DNA of 41,074 nt from a virus: the IMG/VR virus record IMGVR_UViG_3300027659_000075, positions 1-41,074 of that record. One strand, written 5' to 3'. The notes below the pieces were generated by a model that was not told the origin of the DNA, ran no database searches, and worked only from the letters and a program-made list of their open reading frames with translations. Positions 8,354 to 18,780 of this stretch are shown in pieces (the first letter of the stretch is position 1; the number at the start of each line of letters is the position of its first letter). The translations under genes and the position numbers were made by a program.

Positions 8354-11300
8354 ATGGTTGAACAAAATGCTGACGTTTCCCAATTGTTGGAAGCGTTAAG
8401 AAAGGTAAAACCTTTTCCACAATCTGCACCACCCCGCAGGACAAACTTGCAAGATTCAATTATTGCAAATAGGGATTACGCAATTGGGGCTATTGCGCAA
8501 GCCCCTACGTTGCGAGACAAAATTGACTCAATTAAGTCTTCGGGTGGTATCCCCAAAAACGGAACACCAAAATCTTTGTTGTTCAATAACCCAATTACAA
8601 AAACAATTTTTGGTGGTTTAAAAGTAATTGACACCCCACACAGAATGGTTGTGTCGGGTTTGCGAGAAGTGGTTGATGCTTTCGACAACGACCCCAACAC
8701 AAGAGCGTCTTTTGATGACTGGATTGGGCAAGTTGGAAAAGATGATTATGGTTTTGGTACCGCTTTTCCTGTTGCTGGTTGGGGTGGGCGAGTGCTTGGT
8801 TTGGTGGGAGATGTTATTACTGACCCCCTGTTTTGGGTTAGGCCGTACGGCGCTGGTGCAGGCAAGTTAGCAACAATTGGTGATGGCACTCCATTAAAAA
8901 CAGCATTGGGCAAAACTGCCATTGCAGGTGCGCCTGGGCGCAACGCATTGGCGGATTACGCAATAAGAATGGGTCGCTCGCCAGAAGAAGTTGCCGCAAT
9001 TGGTTACAAGGGCAGGTTGGGTGCAACTCCAGAATTTGCAAAAATGGCTGGTTTAGATAAAGCTGGTTTGTACATTGCTGGAACAAAAATTAAATTACCT
9101 TTTACTGGGCCAATAGCTGACGCATTGTCCTTTGGTGCTTTTGGTGTACGTTCTACTTTTGTTAATTCCAAGGTTGGTGGAGCCCTACATCGTTTAGTTA
9201 CAACTGGTGATGATTACATAAAAAATTTAAAAATTGGCGTGTCAACGGGAAGATTGGATGCCCCAAAAGCACAAGAAGCAATTCAATTGCTGAATATGGA
9301 AACACGCAAACGTGCGGTGTCTGGTGTTGCAAGAAATACATTTATTTCTGGAATTAAAAATGTTGTTGAAGGTCCAGAATATAATGAATACGGTAAAAGT
9401 GTTTATCAAATTATGGACCCAAAAGAGGGTTTTGCTCGAGCACCAAAAAGCGCTCAAGAAAAAGCTTATGCCGTAAAAATACAAAATATTCTTAGGTCAG
9501 CAATAGGCGATGTTAAAACACGTTTAAAAGATGTTGACCCAGAAGCAAAAGTTGGAGAATTTGTGGAATATTGGCCACACATGACTTCTGAAGCCGGAAT
9601 TAATTACATGGCTGTGCCATCCAATCCATACGCCGAAGCAACATTTAAATTTTTAAAAGAAGATTTGTTTGACAAAGATGGTTCATTCAAAACAAGAAAA
9701 TTAAAACCTTCTTCTGACGGAAAAGCTAATTGGTTTGGACACGCTCTTACGCAGGATGACATAGACAAGGGAATTGACAGGCTCAATCAACTTGCAAGAG
9801 ATGGTGGGTTTGTTGGAGATTTTTTTGAAACAGATGTTGCTGCTGTTCTTTCAAGATATGGAAAATTCTATGGAGAACAAGTTGGAAAAATTGATTACGC
9901 GGATTCTTTGCTTAAATCAAACATTGGAAGATTAAGAACAACTCATTCGGTTATTGATAATGAATATTTTGACGAATTTGCAAATCAAACCGCTGAGGTG
10001 AGCGGTTCTGTTGCCAGAGCCACCACAGAACTTATTGACGGAATAAACTCGGCCACAAAAGAAATAGAGCGAATAGTCGGCACCGAAACTAAGTCAATTG
10101 GGGCCAAGGCTGGCACCGAAACCATTGAAAGATTAACCAAACAACAAAAACAAGTTGCTGGTTCAGTTCAGGGAATATTAAAACAACTTGATTCCTTAAA
10201 AACAAACGTAAATCAAAGAGTTGAAAAATTTGAATCCTTGTTTGATTTTGATGACCCTAGCGACCCAACAAAATTAATGAAGGCCGTATTTGAAGATTAT
10301 AAAAAATCTTCAAATACAATAGATAAATTTATTGAACGTTCTGTAAAAGAATTTGAAGGCATTAATGAAGCGGCATTAGGCGACATTTTATTTCCAAGTC
10401 AAGAAAGCAATATTCTAGCAGACACATTAAAGGGCAAAAAAACAATAAGCGACGAAGATGCTTTGAAAGTTGCTCAAAAATACGCAAAACCGGTAACGGA
10501 TTTATTGTTGCCTTTAAAAAAATTTCAAGACGACCTAAACAGAATCAACGCTGATTATGAATTGCTTGAACGTCGTTTTAAATTAACGCAAATGGTGGGC
10601 AACGAATTTGCCGAAGTTGTTAACAACATTCTTAATCGTTCAATTTTTGAAACAGGAACATTGATTGAAAGAGATGGCAAGTTGGTTGCAAACAATTTGC
10701 CAATGGAGCTAGAAGAAGTAGCAAAATTGTTAATGCCTTCATCTAATGAAGGTCGGATTCTTTTAGGTTTTCAAACAGACGACAAAATGGGCGATTTTGC
10801 AATTAAGTATTTTGAAACAGCAGAAGGAAAAAATTTAAAATCAATTATTGACCCAGAAGATTTATTTAGAAAAGCAGATTTAAGAAAAAAGGGTTCCGAA
10901 ACCGTTGTTGATTTCGATGAGTTTAGGTCTGTGTTGGCAACGTCAAATCCATCTGTGTCGGATGTATTAACCCTTCGTCGCGTAATTTCTAATTACGCGA
11001 TGAGAGACATTAAAAAGTATGGTTCGGTTGCCAATTTTCCGCCATCGCTGAGAACTAAATTTGATGTAACATTAGCAAAACTAACTCAATTAAATGAGTT
11101 TCAAGACAAGGTTGAAAAAGTAGTTAGAACAGCTAACGGCAATCCTGATTTTATTAAAAATTTTGACAAACTTGACGAAGCATTGGAAGAAATTGGTCAA
11201 AGAATTGTTCAAACAACAGCAAAAATAACTGCTTTAACGGAAACAAGCACCTATGCAAGGTTTGCAGACGAATTTACTTCTCTTGCAAATTCAAGAAGTG

Positions 11301-14300
11301 GTTCTATTGCCCCAAGAGACTTGGATGAATTGCGCTCTCTTTCAAACAATATTACCAAAGGCAAACAGTTGTATGATGACTTTATTGAAGATTTTGTTAA
11401 AATTTATGACGACCAACAAGAAATTGGACTTACGCTTTCTTGGGAACAACTTAGAAATGCTTTTAATAGTCAATTTTTAGCAGAAGGCATTTCTCTTAAC
11501 GCAAGAGAAGCAGATGCTGGGGAATTTTTTATCAACCTAAGCAAAGAACTTGAAGATGATATTTCTAACTCTGAAATGTTTACTCGATTCCAACAAGTTA
11601 TTCAAGACGCAAAAGAATTAATTGCCCCAAGAAAACCAATTGTAAAAAAGGGTCAAGTTCCAATTTTACCAGACCAAAGTTTTGTGCAAAGCCAATATGC
11701 TTTGCAACAAAACATTTCTTTGACGCAACAGGAGTTAACAGAACTTAAATCGTTTGTTGGAAAATTAGACAAAGATTTAGCCAAACAAAAAGATTTAGTA
11801 AAACAACGTAAAACGTTGTTTTCCAAGGCTGGGGTAAAACAAGCTGATTTTGACCACATTATTGATTCCACTTCAAGTTGGGAGTTTGGCACTAAAACCA
11901 GCACAAGAGGGCAGAGAGCAAGTGTTGGACAGGTTATTTTAGAAACCCAAGATGCGGCTATTTCGTATTACATTCATTCTGAAACTACAAAATTTATGGA
12001 AGCCGTAACTGAAAAATTTGCCCCATTGGGTTATGTTCCAAATGAAAGATTTTCGCTTTATGCGGTAAATCAACTGGGCAAACAATTGGGTCAAGAAGCT
12101 AATTATGCAGTTACAAAAATGAATATTGCTAAAACAAAAATGGAACAAATACAAAATGCTGTTCGAAATGCTGCTCCCGACAATCAAGTAAGAGTTTTTA
12201 ATACCGAAATGGAAAAAGCATTTTTAAACGACGACGAAGATGGTTCGTTTGATTTTCTTTTTGGACAGTTAAAACAATTGTTGCCATCATCAAAACAAGA
12301 ACCGCAACGCGCAGCCAACACCGAAGCAGGTCGGGTTCTTAGGGCGGATATTGTTAGGGATATTGTTGAGGAATTTAGAAATAGTCGTCAACCCGTTCGT
12401 GATGCACAAACGGGCAAATTAATATCTGGGCCAACTGGTTATGTTCCAAAAGGAAAACCTGGAGATTTCACCGGTCAACAAACATCATTGAGTGATGTTT
12501 ATGACCAAGACAAATCTTTGATGGATTGGGTTGGTTCAATAACCGACGAAACAACAAGGAATCCAAATACCCGCATTGATTATCTGTCAAGGTCAAAAAT
12601 TACAGACAAAGATGTTTTGGCTGCCGCTGACGTACCAACACAAATGAGCCCTGGGGTAAGACCAGAATTCGAAACATTGGAAGATGCTTTAGCTGCTGGA
12701 GTTTCCGAAAATGAATTTAACGCAATGTATCGAACCCCGGAAGCAACGAGGGTTGCTACGGAAGAAGAATTAATAAACGCTTTACGAAACAGGCTTGAGC
12801 GAACTTCAATATCTAAATTGTTAGCAGACAATAAAAATTTAGCAAGCAAATATCAAGCACGTTGGGATAAAATTGTTGAAGATTTTAAACCTACTATCAG
12901 TAAGACAAAACGCATATCTGCAAAAAGAGCTGCTGCTATTAAATTTGGGCCAAATGTAAAATTAACAATTCCTAAATATTTTAGAAATGCTTTTAACCCC
13001 AATGCCACCCCACGCGATGTTCAAACATTTTTTGTTAATGTTTTTGGTGGTGTTGAAAACATACCAGGTGGCGATTTTTCAGTAACCAAAATTCGTGGTG
13101 GGAAAATTGTTAAAGCACCAGCTGGACAGGTTTACAAAAAAGAATTATCAGAAAATGCCTCTTATGTAAATGCAAGAATTGCGGCTGCGCAAAAACGCAG
13201 CACGCAGTTTTCTTTAATGCAAGATTCTTTGTCCGACCCCAAATCTGTGTTGGAAAATCCTCTTAATATTGCATTGGGGCCTACTGGTCACGCAATGATG
13301 CTTCGAGAAATGGCTTCTTCAATTAAGAAACAAATTGAATTATCTACCCAAACAAGAGAAATCCAAAAAGGTTTATTAGCCAAAAAACAAAAAAGAATGG
13401 GTCTTTACTATTCTAGAAAATATGGCGAAGAACTTTGGTCAACATTGCTCAAAAATTCTTACAACCCCAACACAAAACTATTGGATATTATCCAGGATAT
13501 AAAAGCTGGAAAAATTTCCGTAACTCTTAAAAAACAAGTTGAACAATTAGAGGAAACTCTTGCTGGTTTGGGGGACCAAGAGGTTACTGGCGCGTTGGCT
13601 AAACAAAAACAATTAATTACCGAATTAAAGTCCTTTGAAACAGCGCAAAGAAAATTGACAACACTAAAAACCCAAATTGACAATTTAACAATGGAGCCAA
13701 TTGAAGTTGTTGCTAAACAAGAACAAAATTTTAATTCTTGGTTAAATGAAGTTGCTCGAATTAATGGCAACGAAGTTCTAAACGAATTTGGACAACCAAT
13801 TTGGTCTTATGAGTCCGGCACCTACATGTTTGATAAGTCTTTGGAAAAACAAATTAACCAGAGATTCAACAACGCTAATGTTCAATTGTACGACACAGAG
13901 ATTTTAGATTCAAACGCAATCATGCAATCGGGCGCATTAAGAATGCGCCGAACTGGCTATAAGTCAAACAAATCTTCTGCAAGATTTGTTCAAAGCGACT
14001 TAATGAAAAGAATACAACAAGGCGAAATTAAAGCCGTCAACGTTGATGGCGCCGAATATGGAACCACATTTTCTGTTTCTTTTGGTACTGACAGTATTGA
14101 GATTGTTCTACCGCCATCAAGCCCACTACTTGACATAAACGATGCAGCACGAGAAACTGTGACGGCTTACGGTCGTCAAGAACTTGCCAAAGTTCTTGGC
14201 GACAGAATTTACGGAAGCAACAGAGCTCTGGGCGCACCTGGATTAGATTTTGCAAACGAAATACAAATTTCTGTAGTTCCAAATAAAGATTACATATCTT

Positions 14301-17300
14301 CTCTCGAAAAGGGAATGCGTGAAGGAAATGTTTCTTTTATTAAAATTAAAAAAAGAATTAATTATGGGGAATATTTGTCCCCAACCAACATGCACGCAGT
14401 TGTGCCAGATGGTGCATTTAGTTCAACTGTTCGTTCTTTTAACGCTCGTGATTATGCCGTAACATCTCCACTAAGAACGGCCATTGATGCAAACGGTTTG
14501 CCAGTAAACGACATTACTTTTACTCCTTCTGAGTGGCGTGCTCTATTCCCGACACAGGAGGCAAGAAATCCTTTGGTTGTGAGAAATTTGCGAGCTTCGG
14601 ATATGGCTGCAGCAAAACGATTGGAAAAAAGATTGGGACAAATTCCTGCGGAATTGTCGCAATTGGAACAAAGGTTTAAAAGAAGGTTGGTTTCGCCTAC
14701 CGCACATGCTAAACAAAGAAAAAAATTAAATCTTGAATTAATTCAATCTGAATCTTTGTTAAACGATTTAGAGCAGAGCATACGCATGTATGATGACGAA
14801 CTGCGCGCACCACAAACGCGCATAACGGCGATGAATAAATTGCGCAGTTTTTATGAAGGATTTCCTAATTTGGATAAAGCAAAAGATTGGGTAAACGGAC
14901 AAATTAGAAACGGTCAAAAATTAAATATTGCAAATATTGAGCCAAGACCAGACGACGCTTTGTTGCGTCGAGAAATTATTAATTCAAATTGGGATAATTC
15001 TGATTATGGAAAACACATACGTCAAAAAGAGCAATTAGAAAAACTACTGACTGAAGAATTTGACAAAACCTATCCATTGGTTGCCCAGGAAAGAGATGTG
15101 TTAAGTTACCACGACTCTTTGGTGGATGAGGCAATACAGTTGGAAAAACGATTTGCTGCTGTTGACGTGCCTGCAATGATGGAAAAAAGAACAAGATTCC
15201 AAGAACAGCTGCGGGAGTCTGGTTTTAATTTTGATGCCTTTGCTGCTCCTGGCGATGCAAAAAGAACAATCTATGAAAAAATACGAACTGAAGCAGAACA
15301 ATTGTTTGCCGGGATTCCAGCACAAACTCAAATTGACAATTTTGGAAAAACTGCTGATTTTTATATAACAAACCAAATTCTTGATACTTTTGGCGGTGAA
15401 GCACAAATTGATAATTATGTGCTTGAAAAACTTACTGAAATGTTTGGTAGAGAAGGCGCTGCAAAAATGATGTTGCAAACAGAGTTTGACACAGCAAGCA
15501 CAGTTGCTTTTGCTGACTACGCAGACAATATAGCAAAGAGAGCCGAAGCCAATGTTGCCGAACAAATGCGACAATTACAGCCAATTGATTTTCAATTTAA
15601 AACGGCAATTGCTGGAAATAATGTTGAAATTATAGACCCAGTTACTAAAGAAATTTTTCAAATTCGGCAAGGCGAAGAACTGGATGCGTTAAGGGTTATT
15701 CGGGCCACTAAAACAGCAGACCTAAATGACATGATTAATGCAATGGGCAATTTGCAAACGCAGGTTGCTTTTGACCTTTCTAAGATAATTAAAAGATTAA
15801 GACCGGGGTATATAGAGCAACTGGACAAATATAGAAAAACATTAAGAACATTAAGCGAATATGCCGATAATGAGGAAGGTTTAATTTTTGTGCCAAGAAA
15901 CTTGGGCATGCTTGATGAGCCAATTTCACTGAGGGGTCCCGCAACAGGCACTCCTGGTGTTCGTGAAGGTTTGTCTGACGCTACATATGCTCGTTTGTTT
16001 GGCGACGTAAAACAACCCAAAGATGTTCGTGATGCTTTGGTTCGCAAAATAGAAATGCAAACCGAAACAGAACAAATTGAAAATTTGTTCAAAGACATAA
16101 ATAGCCTTGAAGCAAAATACGCAACAAAGCTTGGCGCAAAAACTAAAATTGACGAACAGTTGAGTACTCTTAACCTTACAATAAAAAAACTGGAAGCATC
16201 CAAGAATAGAATTAATAATTTGCCCAAATTAGCAAACAATGCTACGCAACAAGAAATTGATGAAGCTACTGAAATTATTGATGAATCTGTTGCTTTAATT
16301 GCTCAAATTCGTTCTGAGGCAAATATGGGAGCAGAATCTACTGGGTTTATCCCACGAGAATTGCGCAAGGTGATGTTGGACCTTTCCAATAAACGAGCAA
16401 ATTATTCTAAGGCTTTGCTTGATTCAGAAAACTTAGATTTTGCAGCAGAGGGAATTGTTGCGGATTTTGGAACAAACAACCTGCCAACAAAACAAATATT
16501 GGAAGAATTTGATAACGGTTGGGCTCAATTAAGTTCTGCTTTCCCATCCATTTATGTGCCAGAAAGCGTTGCAGAAATATTTAACAATGTGCACAGATTG
16601 CAAGACCCAGCAATTGTTATTGCAATGCAACGAGGGCTTGGAACTTACAATAAATTTTTCAAAACATATGCAACTCTTAGCCCTGGTTTTCACGTAAGAA
16701 ACTCTTACAACAATATATTTGTACATTTGGCTGGCGGGGAAGGTTTTAAATGGATTCCAGAAGCATTGGGTGTTATTAAGAAATGGGAAATTGCTCAAAG
16801 CAATAAAACCACATGGGAAGAATTTATTGCCGGGTTGTCGCCAGAGCAATCACGCCGAGCGTTGATTGCTCGAGATTCTGTTGTCGCTTCTGGTGACGGT
16901 TTGTATGACTCTGTAAACGCCGACCTTGCTTTTGGAAGTAAATTAACAAACTGGAAACTTCCGCAGTTGAGCAAAAGGGCTGGGCATTGGTCGGATTATG
17001 TATCTAGATTTACTTATGCTTATAGCGCTGCGGCAAATGGTGGAGAATTTTTGGATGTAACCGCAAGGCTTCAAAAGTATTTTATTGACTACTCAACAAA
17101 ATCAAACCTAGACAAAGTAATGACCCAGATTGTTCCTTTTTGGATGTTCGCCTCAAGAAACTTTCCATTGCATTTGCAAAATGTTTACCATAACCCAAGG
17201 GTTTATCAGGGCTATAGGGCAATTAGGCAGAACCTGTCTGAAAAAGACAACGAACAAAACAATGACGTTGTGCCGGCTTGGTTGCGTGAATCGGGAGCTT

Positions 17301-17824
17301 GGAAGCTCCCCATGGTTGGCAATTGGTACATGACACCAGACTTGGGGTTCATGCGAATTCAAACAGAAGTAAATAGATTACAAGACCCAAAACGGTTCTT
17401 GGCTGACGTAACACCAGCCTTAAGACTTCCGGTAGAGCTTGCTGGAGATAGAAGATTTTTTGCAAACAAAAAATTTAGCAAAGTTCCAATTGAGGCCAAA
17501 GAGGGAACAGCTCTCAATGTTTTGCAACCCTTGTTGCAGGCGTTAGGTTATGGCCAAACTGGACCAGATGGTAGACAATTCGTTAGCGACAAAGCTAGTT
17601 ACGGACTCATGAATGCTTTGCCGTTCTTGGGTCAAGCAGAACGTTTGTCGGCCACCACATCGCCTAACACGGGGGACGCTAGTCCAAATAGTTTGTTGGG
17701 TTATTTAGGTTTGCCTGTACGACAAAACACTCCACAAATGCAAATGGGAGAATTGAATGCTCAGAAACTTGCAATGCAGGAAGCCCTTGCGGCCTATAAC
17801 GCCGTGAACAGACCACAGGGATGA
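8354..17824 (+). CDS. Giant (3,156-residue) virion/ejection protein, large polyvalent type
   Basis: This one gene takes up about 23% of the genome. The N-terminal 150 residues contain the GWGGRVLGLVGDVITDPLFW segment (about 136-155), seen in large internal/polyvalent phage proteins, and EYWPHMTSEAGINYM follows near residue 400. About 2,000 residues of Lys/Gln/Glu-rich helical and coiled-coil sequence come next, interrupted by short beta-rich islands (about 1530-1600 and 2000-2090). The C-terminal 400 residues resemble the LPD38-like terminal region of phage large polyvalent proteins: LSPGFHVRNSYNNIF (about 2776), a segment with RAGHWSDYVSRFTYAY, then QIVPFWMFASRNFPLHLQN. I found no transglycosylase, protease or ADP-ribosyltransferase motif. 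It probably forms the internal core or ejected conduit. It follows the previous gene directly and overlaps the endolysin by four bases. Confidence 0.7.
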   Translation: MVEQNADVSQLLEALRKVKPFPQSAPPRRTNLQDSIIANRDYAIGAIAQAPTLRDKIDSIKSSGGIPKNGTPKSLLFNNPITKTIFGGLKVIDTPHRMVVSGLREVVDAFDNDPNTRASFDDWIGQVGKDDYGFGTAFPVAGWGGRVLGLVGDVITDPLFWVRPYGAGAGKLATIGDGTPLKTALGKTAIAGAPGRNALADYAIRMGRSPEEVAAIGYKGRLGATPEFAKMAGLDKAGLYIAGTKIKLPFTGPIADALSFGAFGVRSTFVNSKVGGALHRLVTTGDDYIKNLKIGVSTGRLDAPKAQEAIQLLNMETRKRAVSGVARNTFISGIKNVVEGPEYNEYGKSVYQIMDPKEGFARAPKSAQEKAYAVKIQNILRSAIGDVKTRLKDVDPEAKVGEFVEYWPHMTSEAGINYMAVPSNPYAEATFKFLKEDLFDKDGSFKTRKLKPSSDGKANWFGHALTQDDIDKGIDRLNQLARDGGFVGDFFETDVAAVLSRYGKFYGEQVGKIDYADSLLKSNIGRLRTTHSVIDNEYFDEFANQTAEVSGSVARATTELIDGINSATKEIERIVGTETKSIGAKAGTETIERLTKQQKQVAGSVQGILKQLDSLKTNVNQRVEKFESLFDFDDPSDPTKLMKAVFEDYKKSSNTIDKFIERSVKEFEGINEAALGDILFPSQESNILADTLKGKKTISDEDALKVAQKYAKPVTDLLLPLKKFQDDLNRINADYELLERRFKLTQMVGNEFAEVVNNILNRSIFETGTLIERDGKLVANNLPMELEEVAKLLMPSSNEGRILLGFQTDDKMGDFAIKYFETAEGKNLKSIIDPEDLFRKADLRKKGSETVVDFDEFRSVLATSNPSVSDVLTLRRVISNYAMRDIKKYGSVANFPPSLRTKFDVTLAKLTQLNEFQDKVEKVVRTANGNPDFIKNFDKLDEALEEIGQRIVQTTAKITALTETSTYARFADEFTSLANSRSGSIAPRDLDELRSLSNNITKGKQLYDDFIEDFVKIYDDQQEIGLTLSWEQLRNAFNSQFLAEGISLNAREADAGEFFINLSKELEDDISNSEMFTRFQQVIQDAKELIAPRKPIVKKGQVPILPDQSFVQSQYALQQNISLTQQELTELKSFVGKLDKDLAKQKDLVKQRKTLFSKAGVKQADFDHIIDSTSSWEFGTKTSTRGQRASVGQVILETQDAAISYYIHSETTKFMEAVTEKFAPLGYVPNERFSLYAVNQLGKQLGQEANYAVTKMNIAKTKMEQIQNAVRNAAPDNQVRVFNTEMEKAFLNDDEDGSFDFLFGQLKQLLPSSKQEPQRAANTEAGRVLRADIVRDIVEEFRNSRQPVRDAQTGKLISGPTGYVPKGKPGDFTGQQTSLSDVYDQDKSLMDWVGSITDETTRNPNTRIDYLSRSKITDKDVLAAADVPTQMSPGVRPEFETLEDALAAGVSENEFNAMYRTPEATRVATEEELINALRNRLERTSISKLLADNKNLASKYQARWDKIVEDFKPTISKTKRISAKRAAAIKFGPNVKLTIPKYFRNAFNPNATPRDVQTFFVNVFGGVENIPGGDFSVTKIRGGKIVKAPAGQVYKKELSENASYVNARIAAAQKRSTQFSLMQDSLSDPKSVLENPLNIALGPTGHAMMLREMASSIKKQIELSTQTREIQKGLLAKKQKRMGLYYSRKYGEELWSTLLKNSYNPNTKLLDIIQDIKAGKISVTLKKQVEQLEETLAGLGDQEVTGALAKQKQLITELKSFETAQRKLTTLKTQIDNLTMEPIEVVAKQEQNFNSWLNEVARINGNEVLNEFGQPIWSYESGTYMFDKSLEKQINQRFNNANVQLYDTEILDSNAIMQSGALRMRRTGYKSNKSSARFVQSDLMKRIQQGEIKAVNVDGAEYGTTFSVSFGTDSIEIVLPPSSPLLDINDAARETVTAYGRQELAKVLGDRIYGSNRALGAPGLDFANEIQISVVPNKDYISSLEKGMREGNVSFIKIKKRINYGEYLSPTNMHAVVPDGAFSSTVRSFNARDYAVTSPLRTAIDANGLPVNDITFTPSEWRALFPTQEARNPLVVRNLRASDMAAAKRLEKRLGQIPAELSQLEQRFKRRLVSPTAHAKQRKKLNLELIQSESLLNDLEQSIRMYDDELRAPQTRITAMNKLRSFYEGFPNLDKAKDWVNGQIRNGQKLNIANIEPRPDDALLRREIINSNWDNSDYGKHIRQKEQLEKLLTEEFDKTYPLVAQERDVLSYHDSLVDEAIQLEKRFAAVDVPAMMEKRTRFQEQLRESGFNFDAFAAPGDAKRTIYEKIRTEAEQLFAGIPAQTQIDNFGKTADFYITNQILDTFGGEAQIDNYVLEKLTEMFGREGAAKMMLQTEFDTASTVAFADYADNIAKRAEANVAEQMRQLQPIDFQFKTAIAGNNVEIIDPVTKEIFQIRQGEELDALRVIRATKTADLNDMINAMGNLQTQVAFDLSKIIKRLRPGYIEQLDKYRKTLRTLSEYADNEEGLIFVPRNLGMLDEPISLRGPATGTPGVREGLSDATYARLFGDVKQPKDVRDALVRKIEMQTETEQIENLFKDINSLEAKYATKLGAKTKIDEQLSTLNLTIKKLEASKNRINNLPKLANNATQQEIDEATEIIDESVALIAQIRSEANMGAESTGFIPRELRKVMLDLSNKRANYSKALLDSENLDFAAEGIVADFGTNNLPTKQILEEFDNGWAQLSSAFPSIYVPESVAEIFNNVHRLQDPAIVIAMQRGLGTYNKFFKTYATLSPGFHVRNSYNNIFVHLAGGEGFKWIPEALGVIKKWEIAQSNKTTWEEFIAGLSPEQSRRALIARDSVVASGDGLYDSVNADLAFGSKLTNWKLPQLSKRAGHWSDYVSRFTYAYSAAANGGEFLDVTARLQKYFIDYSTKSNLDKVMTQIVPFWMFASRNFPLHLQNVYHNPRVYQGYRAIRQNLSEKDNEQNNDVVPAWLRESGAWKLPMVGNWYMTPDLGFMRIQTEVNRLQDPKRFLADVTPALRLPVELAGDRRFFANKKFSKVPIEAKEGTALNVLQPLLQALGYGQTGPDGRQFVSDKASYGLMNALPFLGQAERLSATTSPNTGDASPNSLLGYLGLPVRQNTPQMQMGELNAQKLAMQEALAAYNAVNRPQG

Positions 17825-18321
17825 TTATGAGAGCAAAAAGAACCTACACAGGAAACAAAGACGGCGATGTAGGCCACGAGCGACCAGGATTAACCGAGTT
17901 GGTTAAGCACCTGGTTTACTTAAGCGGCGGTGCGTTGTGGAACAACGGCACCTACGTTAATAGACCTAAGCGTGGGTCAGAAAGCCTCTCTGTACACGCT
18001 ACGGGACGTGCTGTAGACCTCAGTTATCGCAAAACCCCAACAAAGGGTCTGCGCAATGGTCGTGCAATAGCCGAACACATGGCTGACTTTTTGGTTCGTC
18101 ATGCAGACGAACTTGGCATTGAATTAGTTTTGGATTATTTCCCAGAGCCACACGGTCGTGGCTACAATTGGACCCGTGGTACTTGGCAAAAATACACCAA
18201 GCCGACAATACATGGTGCGCCAAAAGGTGATTGGTTGCATGTTGAGTTGAGTCCGCAATGGGCTGATTCTAAACAGAAGGTTCGGGATTCGTTTCTGAAG
18301 ATATTTCCGCAGGCTCAGTAA
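17821..18321 (+). CDS. Endolysin, M15-type peptidase
   Basis: A 166-residue zinc peptidase of the VanY/DD-carboxypeptidase (M15) type that would cleave peptidoglycan stem peptides or cross-links at lysis. The metal site is visible: SVHATGRAVDLS (H59, D66) and GDWLHVEL (H140), the SxHxxGxAxD and WxH pattern of the family. It has no signal peptide or wall-binding domain, so it would need a holin; candidates lie at 36701, 36865 and 38948, far upstream in the same unit. The ATG at 17821 overlaps the giant gene's TGA; ATG 17827, six bases after an AGGG, is equally plausible. Its 3' end overlaps a convergent gene. Confidence 0.85.
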   Translation: MIMRAKRTYTGNKDGDVGHERPGLTELVKHLVYLSGGALWNNGTYVNRPKRGSESLSVHATGRAVDLSYRKTPTKGLRNGRAIAEHMADFLVRHADELGIELVLDYFPEPHGRGYNWTRGTWQKYTKPTIHGAPKGDWLHVELSPQWADSKQKVRDSFLKIFPQAQ

Positions 18322-18640
18322 ACTCATAAACCTCGGCTCGTTGAGCGAACTTGCCTTGCAAGTATCGCTCAAATTCTTCTTTATCACCGTACATTTTGGC
18401 TTCACTCAAAATCTGTAGTGGTGCTACGTACACAATCATGTCGTAGGGGATTGCCATAATCCCGCAGCAATTACCCCCGTCTTGGTCAATTGTGGAGGCA
18501 ATATGAACATAATCATTGTTGTAAGCAACAATGTAGCCAATAGAGATGTTGGGAGTTTCGGGTTTTGGGTTGTAGTGCTCAACACTCATCCACTCATCCT
18601 CTGAGTAGGCGTCATCCCAAAGCACGATTACTGGCCTCAT
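18269..18640 (-). CDS. Hypothetical phage protein (small beta-rich)
   Basis: A 123-residue protein at the far end of the minus-strand unit. It has the pattern of a widespread short phage family: an N-terminal strand (VIVLWDDA), a W-containing turn, IGYIVAYNNDYVHIAST, then D-GGNCCGIMAIPYDMIVYV (about residues 54-73), followed by an acidic tail. The function of this family is unknown to me. ATG 18640 is chosen because it overlaps the stop of the upstream 47-residue gene (ATGA). An upstream ATG at 18658 lies inside that gene. Its last 53 bases overlap the end of the endolysin gene on the opposite strand. Confidence 0.7.
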   Translation of the reverse strand: MRPVIVLWDDAYSEDEWMSVEHYNPKPETPNISIGYIVAYNNDYVHIASTIDQDGGNCCGIMAIPYDMIVYVAPLQILSEAKMYGDKEEFERYLQGKFAQRAEVYEFTEPAEISSETNPEPSV

Positions 18641-18780
18641 TGTGGTTCTCGTTTCCATAACTCTTGCTGCGCAACGCGGAGTTCCGCTCGCATAGCTTCC
18701 AATATTACTTCAAGTTCTTCAACCCTGTCACGAAGATAGCGTTCTGTTTCCGCTTGTGTTTCCGATGTTTCATTTTGCAT
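18637..18780 (-). CDS. 47-residue coiled-coil protein
   Basis: A short gene filling the space between two minus-strand genes, starting MQNETSETQAETERYLRD and continuing as one strongly charged amphipathic helix (RVEELEVILEAMRAELRVAQ, about 19-38) with leucine/valine heptads, so a small dimeric coiled coil is likely. Its TGA overlaps the downstream ATG (ATGA), and its 5' end overlaps the end of the upstream gene by 11 bases. Coupling on both sides supports it; function unknown. Confidence 0.65.
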   Translation of the reverse strand: MQNETSETQAETERYLRDRVEELEVILEAMRAELRVAQQELWKREPQ

